From NCBI GenBank assembly GCA_021413405.1, contig JAIOQL010000196.1, positions 1 to 5,847 of the forward strand: 5,847 nt of DNA, given 5' to 3'. Positions 1 through 5,535 of this stretch are shown here, in pieces. Under the pieces are notes generated by a model that saw only the letters and a list, made by a program, of their open reading frames with translations, had not been told where the DNA came from and made no database searches. Made by a program: the position numbers and the translations under genes. The stretch comes from Leptospira sp. (GTDB lineage: Bacteria > Spirochaetota > Leptospiria > Leptospirales > Leptospiraceae). The stretch's first letter is position 1. Every line of letters begins with the position of its first letter.

Positions 1-631
1 CGCGACCGGTCAGAGTGAGGGTTTTATTGAAATTGATCATTCCAATATCACCGGTATCCATCCATCCGTCCTTTAATGCTTTTGCAGTAGCATCAGGGTT
101 CTTGTAGTATCCCTTCATGACCTGAGGCCCTTTCACATGAATGACACCTTTTTCACCAAGTTTCCCTTCTACCAGCTTTCCATTCTCATCAATACTTGTG
201 ACAACTTTCCCGCTCATATCCCGTATCTGTAGTTTTGTTTTTGGAGCAACCGGACCAACAGAACCCATTACAAGTTTGTCGAATGTTCTCATCGCGAGGA
301 CAGGAGAAGTTTCAGTCATTCCGTAACCTTCCAATACTTTCACGCCGATATCATTGAAGAATGCATCCACGTGTCTAGGGAGAGCTCCACCGCCTGAAAC
401 GGAGGCTTTCAGGTTACCACCGGTAGCCAAACGAATTTTTGACAAAACTATGGCATCCAGTGTTTTATAGTTAAAAATTAACCCAAGACAACCTAAAGTA
501 TAGTGCACAGGGCTTGCCCATGAAGCTTCCGGCATACCACTGTTACCCATGTAGAATGCCCATCCAAAGTTCAGGATTGAGAAAGTAAATGGACCTGTGA
601 GAATCAGAACTACCAAGGCCCGGATTTCGTA
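1..631 (-). CDS. Long-chain acyl-CoA ligase, C-terminal part (frame-shifted, cut by window edge)
   Basis: This is the downstream half of the AMP-forming ligase whose start lies at 1500. It is read in a different frame, with codons ending at position 2, so it cannot be translated continuously from that start. The frame is open from before 631 to the left edge. It begins with a hydrophobic stretch (LVVLILTGPFTFSIL), then VLSKIRLATGG and SVSGGGALPRHV. The adenylate-forming A5 motif GYGMTETSP lies at 302-328. Then come KGYYKNP and the A7 signature DTGD (47-58), and the window ends at the hinge start LTLTGR. The catalytic-lysine C-terminal subdomain is outside. The motifs are intact, so the damage is recent or is a sequence error. 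No in-frame start with a ribosome-binding site is visible; the first in-frame ATG (548-550) lies inside conserved sequence. Family assignment is confident; whether a functional protein is made is not. Confidence 0.8.
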
Positions 632-1500
632 GGGGTACTCTTCGGATCGTTCACTCGGGTATAAATTCCGAGATAAATACTTTCCCAGAGACGCGGAGCC
701 GAACCCATAAATGTTGGTTTTGCTTTTCCGAGGTCATCGCGCATATCCCGGACGTTCGTATAGTACGTTCCAGCTCCAGCCTTTATAGACATATATTCAA
801 ATACTCTTTCAAAGATATGCCAAACGGGAAGAATCGATAAAATCCTATCGGATGTACCAATATGAACTAATGGCAATACATCATTAACCTGGTGCATCAT
901 GTTTTGGTGCATCAGCATAACACCTTTTGGAGCACCTGTAGTTCCGGATGTGTAAATTAATGTATAAAGATCATCCGGTTTTATACCCTTGGTTCTTTCC
1001 TCGGACTTTCTGGATCCCTTCTCACGAAGGGCTTTTCCTTTATCAATCAGATCATACAGTTTTAGCACTCCGGTGGCCGTGGATTTTTTATCCATCATGA
1101 TGATAGTTTTTACGTTCGGAGTCTGCGACTTAACCTTGTTTAATTTTTCGAGCATTTTGTCATGCTCTACGAAGCAAACCTTTGCCCCTGAATGAGTTAA
1201 TATATGGACGAGTTCGCTATCAGTTACGTCTGTCCCTCTAGGCACATCTACAGCTCCGGAAAGAAGAATTCCATAATCAGTGATGATCCATTCAATGCGG
1301 TTGTCAGCCATTAGACCAACGTTTTCCCGGGCATCTACTCCTAACTCAATTAATGCCTCAGATAATGCAAGACCCAACTCATACAATTCTTTGTATGTCG
1401 TGGCGACAAAGGCCTTCTTTTCATCTTTTGAGAAGAAAGCAGGGTTATTAGAAAACTTTTCAGCACTCTCTTTAAACATTTCAGCAAGGTTATTAGCCAT
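610..1500 (-). CDS. Long-chain acyl-CoA ligase (AMP-binding), N-terminal part
   Basis: The family activates fatty acids: fatty acid + ATP + CoA gives acyl-CoA + AMP + PPi, at the cytoplasmic membrane face, feeding beta-oxidation or lipid synthesis. The 296 readable residues hold the N-terminal subdomain. VGLMADNRIEW is near 61-71, followed by the phosphate-binding A3 loop YTSGTTGAPKG at 183-193, the ILPVWHIFER segment at 223-232 and SAPRLWESIY at 267-276. The reading then ends abruptly in NDPKSTPTKSGPW and a TAG, well before motifs A5 and A7, which follow in another frame to the left. Full-length relatives are about 600-680 residues. The ATG at 1500 is preceded by GGAG (1507-1510) with a 6-base gap, a good Shine-Dalgarno. 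The gene lies 106 bases downstream of the thiolase on the same strand and may share its transcript or use its own weak promoter. As read it is a truncated protein, unlikely to be active. Confidence 0.85.
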   Translation of the reverse strand: MANNLAEMFKESAEKFSNNPAFFSKDEKKAFVATTYKELYELGLALSEALIELGVDARENVGLMADNRIEWIITDYGILLSGAVDVPRGTDVTDSELVHILTHSGAKVCFVEHDKMLEKLNKVKSQTPNVKTIIMMDKKSTATGVLKLYDLIDKGKALREKGSRKSEERTKGIKPDDLYTLIYTSGTTGAPKGVMLMHQNMMHQVNDVLPLVHIGTSDRILSILPVWHIFERVFEYMSIKAGAGTYYTNVRDMRDDLGKAKPTFMGSAPRLWESIYLGIYTRVNDPKSTPTKSGPW

Positions 1501-1541
1501 TCATATCTCCGGTAACATTGTTTTAAGGTGGATCAGCATTG

Positions 1542-1568
1542 ATTATTTCTGCTCTGCATATAAGTCAA
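1542..1568 (-). promoter_or_regulatory. Possible promoter for the acyl-CoA ligase gene
   Basis: On the minus strand TTGACT (1568-1563, five of six matches to TTGACA) is followed after 15 bases by AATAAT (1547-1542, five of six matches to TATAAT). The expected start of transcription is near 1535, giving a leader of about 35 bases that includes the GGAG site. The spacer is shorter than the usual 17, so this is only a candidate. The element is covered by the inverted repeat at 1548-1588. Confidence 0.3.
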
Positions 1569-1588
1569 GAAAAAAAATGCAAAGCAGA
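1548..1588. repeat. 12-base inverted repeat between thiolase and ligase genes
   Basis: TCTGCTCTGCAT (1548-1559) and ATGCAAAGCAGA (1577-1588) are inverted copies with one mismatch, separated by 17 bases. The arms bracket the -35-like TTGACT of the candidate ligase promoter. In RNA the minus strand could form a stem after the thiolase stop, but no T-run follows the right arm, so it does not look like an intrinsic terminator. An operator or a weak transcript-processing stem are the alternatives. Confidence 0.5.
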
Positions 1589-1606
1589 TTTGATAAAAAA
1601 GTCAAT

Positions 1607-2956
1607 TCACGGTTTTTCCAGTATAATTGCCCCGCCGACCCCACCTCCGGCGCAAATGGTTCCAATTGACCTTTTGACAGAAGGATTTAACTTAAAATTC
1701 ATAATCTGATTGAGCAGAACTCTTATTCCAGTCGCACCTAGAGGATGACCAATTGCAAGAGTGCCCCCATGCGGATTTACTTTTCCTTCTTTGTTTGCTG
1801 TTTCCAGATCAAATCCATAGGATTTTTTCACTTCCCTCATTGTTCCCAAAGCAGTAGCAGCAAAAGCTTCGTGAATTTCAAACGAATCCATGTCTGAAAA
1901 TTTTAACCCGGCAGCATTCAGAGCTTTGTTCATCGAATAAGCCATTCCAATTCCCATATAGGCCGGATCTGTTCCATACATTCCCCATCCTGTAACAATT
2001 GCCTGGATATCAAGACCAAGTCTCTTAGCTTCTTTTTCAGTGGTTACAAAAATTGCTCCGGCTCCATCCGATCGTGGGCAGGCATTAAATAAAGTTACAG
2101 CTGCTTCTGATTCACCTTCTTTGTAGGGTTTATTTATCCATTCGCCATATTTTTCATAAAATTGTTTCAGATTCATCCATTTAGAATCAAAAATTGCTCC
2201 GGCTTTATCAAATCTTGCGGGGTTTTCTACCATTCCTACTTTCGACATAATGAATTCATCATTTTCAACCAACTCTTCTGTAGTTTGCACTGGCATTATG
2301 AACGGTTTATATTTTCCCGCCATGATTGCGTCATATGCTTTTTTATATGATTGATAAGCGTAATCATCCAGATCTTTTTTTCGCAGATCATAATTTTGCG
2401 CAGCAATTTCTCCTGTCATGGCCATATTCATTTTTCGGATAGGGTCATTCAGCCCTTCATCGATTGAATCGATTACTTTCACTCCGAGGCCGGGGGCATC
2501 TGCCCAGTTCGTCATCAACTTTTCAACAGTGGCCGTTTTCGTTTGTCCTTTGGCTCCTTCAATAACGAAGGGACCCTGAGACATTGATTCGAGGCCAAGC
2601 GAAAGATACATTTCTCCTTCACCTATCATGACTCTCCTCGCTGCATCCAGAACAGATTCAAATCCGGAAACGCAATTGTTTGCAACTGTGATGGCTGTAG
2701 AAGAAAGCGGCAGATTTGCACGCACTGCTATCACGCGGGCAACATTGGGCGCCCTCATGCTCTGACTTATTTCTCCGGCAGTTACTCCATCAATCTCTTC
2801 CTTGGAGATTCTGCTTCTTTTGAAAATTTCTTCTGTGATCAGATACCCTAATTCTGCTGATGGGATTTCCGCAAATGCTTTGCCTGCCTGTCCCACAGGT
2901 GTTCTGATTCCGTTTGCTAATACTACCCGATCGTTGTCGTGAGTTGTGAATTTCAT
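1607..2956 (-). CDS. Thiolase (acetyl-CoA C-acyltransferase), FadI-like
   Basis: The family catalyses the last step of beta-oxidation, CoA-dependent cleavage of 3-ketoacyl-CoA to acetyl-CoA and a shortened acyl-CoA; some members run in reverse to make acetoacetyl-CoA. All four catalytic elements are present. The nucleophile is Cys95 in NNCVSGFES. HEAFA is at 362-366, with His where bacterial FadA has Asn; FadI and mitochondrial trifunctional beta subunits also have His. His404 lies in AIGHPLGATG and Cys435 in CAGGGVGG. At 449 residues it is longer than ordinary thiolases (about 390) and close to FadI types (about 436). The extra length appears to sit around residues 245-290, before FNACPRSDGAG. 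The ATG at 2956 has AGGGA (2964-2968) 7 bases upstream. No convincing promoter stands out in the 182 bases above it, only a -10-like TATATT at 2984-2989. The gene appears intact. Chain-length preference cannot be read from sequence. Confidence 0.93.
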   Translation of the reverse strand: MKFTTHDNDRVVLANGIRTPVGQAGKAFAEIPSAELGYLITEEIFKRSRISKEEIDGVTAGEISQSMRAPNVARVIAVRANLPLSSTAITVANNCVSGFESVLDAARRVMIGEGEMYLSLGLESMSQGPFVIEGAKGQTKTATVEKLMTNWADAPGLGVKVIDSIDEGLNDPIRKMNMAMTGEIAAQNYDLRKKDLDDYAYQSYKKAYDAIMAGKYKPFIMPVQTTEELVENDEFIMSKVGMVENPARFDKAGAIFDSKWMNLKQFYEKYGEWINKPYKEGESEAAVTLFNACPRSDGAGAIFVTTEKEAKRLGLDIQAIVTGWGMYGTDPAYMGIGMAYSMNKALNAAGLKFSDMDSFEIHEAFAATALGTMREVKKSYGFDLETANKEGKVNPHGGTLAIGHPLGATGIRVLLNQIMNFKLNPSVKRSIGTICAGGGVGGAIILEKP

Positions 2957-3138
2957 TGATTTGTCCCTTTTTGCCGTTTATTCAATATACATAGATAAAT
3001 TTTCCAAAGTTTTGAGGCTTCAATTTGGATGTCCATTAAAATTCAATGCAGTGGCATGTATTTTTACCAACGAAGGAATCGTGGCATATAATGAAGGTTA
3101 TTACACCCGGATTAAAAATAACGTTTGTGCTCACCATT

Positions 3139-3639
3139 TCATTGATTTTCCGCTTCAATTATTTTCGCGAGAAATACAGGATAATCCTTCTCTATGAGAC
3201 CATACTGTTTATAGACAATATTCCCCCGTTTATTGAAAATAAAGACAGCTGGTTGACCTTCCACTTGCATTGCATCAGCCAGGATCAGTTTCGGATCCAG
3301 AAAACTCGGGTAGGTCATCTCAAATCCTTTTCCGGCCAGTTTTATTTCTGAAATTGATTTCCCCGAATCTGTGTTCACTCCGTAGAAAATTGCAATGGAA
3401 GGATTTGTCTTTTTTTTGGCAGCCTCAATAACCGGGACAGCTTTCTTACACGGTGCACACCAGCTCGCCCAAAAGTCGAGGACAAGAACTCTCCCCCGGA
3501 AATCAGATATTTTTTTTGTTCCTCCGTCCCAATCGCTGATAGGAATTCCGGAAAAAGCATCTTCCGGTTCCGGGACTTTATTGCAACCAATGGACAATAG
3601 ACTTGAAAATAGAACCGTGATAAAAATACGATGTAACAT
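3139..3639 (-). CDS. TlpA/ResA-like thioredoxin-fold lipoprotein
   Basis: This is a probable membrane-anchored thiol-disulfide oxidoreductase facing the periplasm. From the ATG at 3639 (166 residues) it has a short signal peptide with Arg4, a hydrophobic core, and a relaxed lipobox LSIGC with the lipidated Cys at 19, typical of spirochaetes. The thioredoxin fold follows: VLVLDFWASWCAPC with active-site cysteines 61 and 64, and the cis-Pro (130) in VEGQPAVFIF. Such proteins reduce apocytochrome c or other exported thiols; the partner here is unknown. A TTG directly upstream (3642) could also be the start. Neither has a clear Shine-Dalgarno (the bases before are CATTCTGGTTTG), so weak or leaderless-like initiation is likely. 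The gene starts about 50 bases after a minus-strand terminator (3691-3718), so its promoter must lie within or next to that short gap, and I cannot identify it. No terminator is clear in the 182 bases before the thiolase, so read-through is possible. Confidence 0.9.
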   Translation of the reverse strand: MLHRIFITVLFSSLLSIGCNKVPEPEDAFSGIPISDWDGGTKKISDFRGRVLVLDFWASWCAPCKKAVPVIEAAKKKTNPSIAIFYGVNTDSGKSISEIKLAGKGFEMTYPSFLDPKLILADAMQVEGQPAVFIFNKRGNIVYKQYGLIEKDYPVFLAKIIEAENQ

Positions 3640-3686
3640 CAAACCAGAATGAAAAATTTAACGCGGAAGCAAAGAGTTTTTAAGAC

Positions 3687-4178
3687 GTGCAAAAAATAAA
3701 AAAGAGCCGGAAAGGCTCAGTTCGAAAATCCTCACCGAAGATTATTCCAGAAAAAAGTTTCTACAATTATTACAATTCACCGGAAGAACTACTCAGATAT
3801 TTATCGGGTAGATTTTCAGGCAAGGGAATTTTTGTCAGATCCATCGATGTTCTTAAACCGGAAAAAACAACTCACTCCCTTTTGTTCATTGAAAGTCTGA
3901 ATAATAATCTTTATTTCCGGCTACGGGCCGGGAATTTTATTTTTTCAGCAGTTCTCAATCCGACTTCATTTACTGAAAGTAAAATCGCGAACGATCTGGC
4001 CGAATTATTTGATCCTGCGACCCAAATATCCTATTCAGTTCAGGCAATGACTAGTGAAAAGGTTCATTTCCAGATAACTGATAGCAGTAGTCCGGTTTTT
4101 TCGAAAATATTGTTTTCTGGATTTTTACAGAAAGAAAGTTATGCGGTATTTTTCTTAAAAAAAATGTTCTACTCCTAG
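3687..4178 (+). CDS. Hypothetical protein, the only plus-strand gene
   Basis: I do not recognise this 163-residue protein. It has no signal peptide or membrane span. The first 23 residues are very basic and of low complexity (MQKIKKSRKGSVRKSSPKII). The rest reads like a normal soluble alpha/beta protein: SPEELLRYLSGRFSGKGIF near 31-49, hydrophobic strands such as HSLLFIES and NLYFRLRAGNFIFSAVL, and a hydrophobic end YAVFFLKKMFYS. A stop (TAA, 3681-3683) precedes the frame, so the first possible start is GTG at 3687. It has no good ribosome-binding site, and the only other Met codons are far inside, so the true start is uncertain. The gene is convergent with the phosphatase gene, sharing CTAG (4175-4178) for both stops, and divergent from the lipoprotein gene. 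The long opposite-strand-free frame and natural composition favour a real gene. The basic N-terminus is encoded by an antisense terminator and may not be translated. Confidence 0.6.
   Translation: MQKIKKSRKGSVRKSSPKIIPEKSFYNYYNSPEELLRYLSGRFSGKGIFVRSIDVLKPEKTTHSLLFIESLNNNLYFRLRAGNFIFSAVLNPTSFTESKIANDLAELFDPATQISYSVQAMTSEKVHFQITDSSSPVFSKILFSGFLQKESYAVFFLKKMFYS
3691..3718 (-). terminator. Intrinsic terminator, minus strand
   Basis: Reading the minus strand, GAGCC (3718-3714), loop TTTCC, GGCTC (3708-3704) form a perfect 5-bp GC-rich stem followed by TTTTTTATTTTTT (3703-3691). This is a textbook Rho-independent terminator. It would stop transcripts arriving from the phosphatase gene after they cross the orphan gene in antisense, just before the lipoprotein gene. 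It lies inside codons 2-11 of the plus-strand orphan. Confidence 0.75.
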
Positions 4179-4816
4179 TCTACATCAACGACGACGAGGG
4201 TAACATCATCTTCGAGTGCTGTGTTTCCGATGTAATCCCGGATAGAACAAATGACCTGATCACAAAACTCTTCTCCTTCCAGGTTCCGCTTTGCATCAAA
4301 AAGAGCTGAGAGATTCTCCATCCCATAAAGATCCTTCTGACCTGTTCTTGCTTCAAATAAACCATCAGTAAAAAATACAAAGCGGTCACCTCTTTGTATT
4401 TCGATCAGTTTATCTTCGAGCTTTATCATTGGCAAAAGACCGATCAGGCTTCCTCTTCCATCAAGATCCTGAATTGGACGACCCTCCCGCAATAGAACGG
4501 GAGGGATGTGTCCTCCGGAAGAATATTGTAATGTATTTGCTGACATATCAAATATTCCGAGAAATGCAGTCAGGAAATGGCCGGAAGTTTTTTCAAGGAG
4601 GTTGCTGTTTAAATATCTGAGGATGCCCGAAGGTGTATTCTCGACGAGCGTTCCCTGTTGCCATGCTATTTTTGCCATGAGGGCAATGAATGCAGCCGGG
4701 ACTCCGTGACCGGAAACGTCTGAAACGAGAAGTCCGACACGCTTTCCCGCAGCGTCGCCTAACGCATCCGGGAATATCGCAACATCAAAGAAATCACCCC
4801 CGACGCTTGCAACAGG
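4175..4816 (-). CDS. SpoIIE-type PP2C phosphatase domain, C-terminal part of a frame-shifted gene
   Basis: This is the catalytic half of a PPM/PP2C Ser/Thr phosphatase like SpoIIE and RsbU, which dephosphorylate partner-switching anti-sigma antagonists. The true target here is unknown. All metal-binding and core motifs are visible: SVGGDFFDV (first Asp), SDVSGHGVPAA, a TAFLG strand, SSGGHIPP, GDRFVFFTDGLFEAR (second Asp) and the closing LEDDVTLVVV. This frame is open back to an ATG at 5020, but that upstream part is an out-of-frame reading of the N-terminal half (4794-5435). The meaningful sequence starts about 4816 with PVASVGGD. Removing one base from the four-base run at 4817-4820 joins the halves into a 419-residue protein. 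The stop TAG overlaps the stop of the convergent plus-strand gene. An 8-bp GC hairpin lies at 4482-4505. The domain assignment is certain; production of the full protein is not. Confidence 0.88.
   Translation of the reverse strand, partial: PVASVGGDFFDVAIFPDALGDAAGKRVGLLVSDVSGHGVPAAFIALMAKIAWQQGTLVENTPSGILRYLNSNLLEKTSGHFLTAFLGIFDMSANTLQYSSGGHIPPVLLREGRPIQDLDGRGSLIGLLPMIKLEDKLIEIQRGDRFVFFTDGLFEARTGQKDLYGMENLSALFDAKRNLEGEEFCDQVICSIRDYIGNTALEDDVTLVVVDVD
4482..4505. repeat. GC-rich perfect inverted repeat within the phosphatase gene
   Basis: CCCTCCCG (4482-4489) and CGGGAGGG (4498-4505) are exact inverted copies with an 8-base loop CAATAGAA. The coding strand reads through it as PPVLLREGRP, after the SSGGH motif. 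There is no T-run on either side, so it is not a simple terminator. It could be a strong mRNA stem or chance from codon choice. Confidence 0.6.
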
Positions 4817-5435
4817 TTTTGACAACTTCAAGTGACTGCTTTTCGAGTATTCCTGCCACACGACTGTAAAAATCTGTTTCACCCGGCAATTCATTGCGTA
4901 TCGCATCCAGAAATTTCTGACGAAAAAAATTTTCACGAAGAGTAAAATTGTGATCCTGCCATTTGATTTTTGATAAATGAGTGTATCCCTTTTCCAGATA
5001 CTCGCGTTTTTCCGGCTCAAGAATTGCCATGAGCCGGTAACGGATAGATAAGAGCAGGTTTTTCGAAGTATAATCCTCGAATTTTCCGTCGTTCACTTCC
5101 GCTAAATAAATTTCTTCGATCAGTGACGGGCCTGGTTTGATTTCGGTAACAATATTTTGAACGAAAGACATTTCATTGTAGAGGAATTCAGAGTAAGGAA
5201 TTCCTTCCGCAACCACTGAATTCAGAGTTGATTCCTTTTTTTGCAGTTCTCTTTGAACAATTTTGCCATACTCCTGGATCAGTATCCGGTATGCTTTTTT
5301 CCTGGAATATTTGTCCAGTTCCCGATCGAAATCCGTACCTGAATTTTGCAAAAGGCGGTAAATCATATTACCGGCTCTCATCAGGTCATTTCGGGAAAGT
5401 TGGGGAAGAGTTTCTAAATCAATTAAATCTGCCAT
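4794..5435 (-). CDS. N-terminal part of the phosphatase gene, unrecognised helical region
   Basis: These 213 residues are the upstream half of the SpoIIE/PP2C gene. The sequence is charged and looks mostly helical, with no signal peptide or membrane span. I see no PAS, GAF, HAMP or receiver motif, so the sensory or partner-binding role of residues 1-200 is unknown. Recognisable pieces are a leucine-rich start (DLIDLETLPQLSRNDLMRAG), a charged helix near 35-70 and ENFFRQKFLDAIRNELPGE near 168-186. That last segment is in the place where related proteins have a helix leading into the PP2C domain. The final residues (TCCKRRG, then TGA at 4794) are the result of the frame change: without one base of the run at 4817-4820 the frame continues as VVKPVASVGGD. 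The ATG at 5435 has no clear Shine-Dalgarno, only an A-rich leader. The gene is 81 bases downstream of the TetR gene, separated by a terminator. Confidence 0.75.
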   Translation of the reverse strand: MADLIDLETLPQLSRNDLMRAGNMIYRLLQNSGTDFDRELDKYSRKKAYRILIQEYGKIVQRELQKKESTLNSVVAEGIPYSEFLYNEMSFVQNIVTEIKPGPSLIEEIYLAEVNDGKFEDYTSKNLLLSIRYRLMAILEPEKREYLEKGYTHLSKIKWQDHNFTLRENFFRQKFLDAIRNELPGETDFYSRVAGILEKQSLEVVKTCCKRRG

Positions 5436-5475
5436 TTTTTCGTATGTTTTTTTTTATCTTTTTATGTTAGATCAT

Positions 5476-5495
5476 TTTCCTCTGCAGAACGGAAA
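5476..5495. promoter_or_regulatory. Possible operator-like dyad upstream of the phosphatase gene
   Basis: TTTCC (5476-5480), the perfect 8-base palindrome TCTGCAGA (5481-5488), AC and GGAAA (5491-5495) form a nearly symmetric site in the 81-base gap above the phosphatase gene. It has the size of a regulator site and lies beside a TetR-family gene, but autoregulation or control by that protein is only a guess. No convincing -35/-10 pair was found around it. Confidence 0.25.
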
Positions 5496-5503
5496 TATAT
5501 CCC

Positions 5504-5535
5504 AAAAAAATTTTCATCAGATAACCCGATGAAAA
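5504..5535 (-). terminator. Intrinsic terminator overlapping the TetR gene stop
   Basis: On the minus strand TTTTCATC (5535-5528), a 9-base loop GGGTTATCT, and GATGAAAA (5518-5511) form a perfect 8-bp stem, followed by seven T (5510-5504). The stem is AT-rich, so moderate strength. The stop codon TGA (5519-5517) sits at the loop edge and right arm, and a second in-frame TGA follows directly. It should end the TetR transcript before the phosphatase gene. Confidence 0.6.

Noticed and set aside
1280..1669. Plus-strand open frame of 129 codons over the ligase start
   Set aside because: It is antisense to the conserved ligase N-terminus and the thiolase end, and its translation resembles nothing.
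2984..3023. Promoter for the thiolase gene (TTGAAG at 3018-3023 and TATATT at 2984-2989)
   Set aside because: The spacing between them is far too long, and no -35 element fits the TATATT, so I do not list it as a feature.
3010..3040. AT-rich imperfect inverted repeat (TTGAATTT/AAATTGAA) above the thiolase gene
   Set aside because: It has a mismatch, mostly A-T pairs and no T-run, which is expected by chance in AT-rich intergenic DNA.
3061..3080. Hairpin CCACGA/TCGTTGG as terminator of the lipoprotein gene
   Set aside because: The stem has a bulge and is followed by A rather than T on the minus strand.
3046..3351. Plus-strand open frame of 101 codons across the thiolase-lipoprotein gap
   Set aside because: Two thirds of it is antisense to the well-supported lipoprotein gene, its residues look random, and it has no ribosome-binding site.
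4817..5020. N-terminal extension of the phosphatase frame back to the ATG at 5020
   Set aside because: It is an out-of-frame reading of the helical N-terminal half of the same gene. The composition is odd (ILLFVKIFFVRNF), and homologous sequence begins only near 4816.
5463..5475. Tiny upstream frame ATG-ATC-TAA with a GAGG before it in the phosphatase leader
   Set aside because: A two-codon frame is too short to support as a leader peptide and is likely chance.
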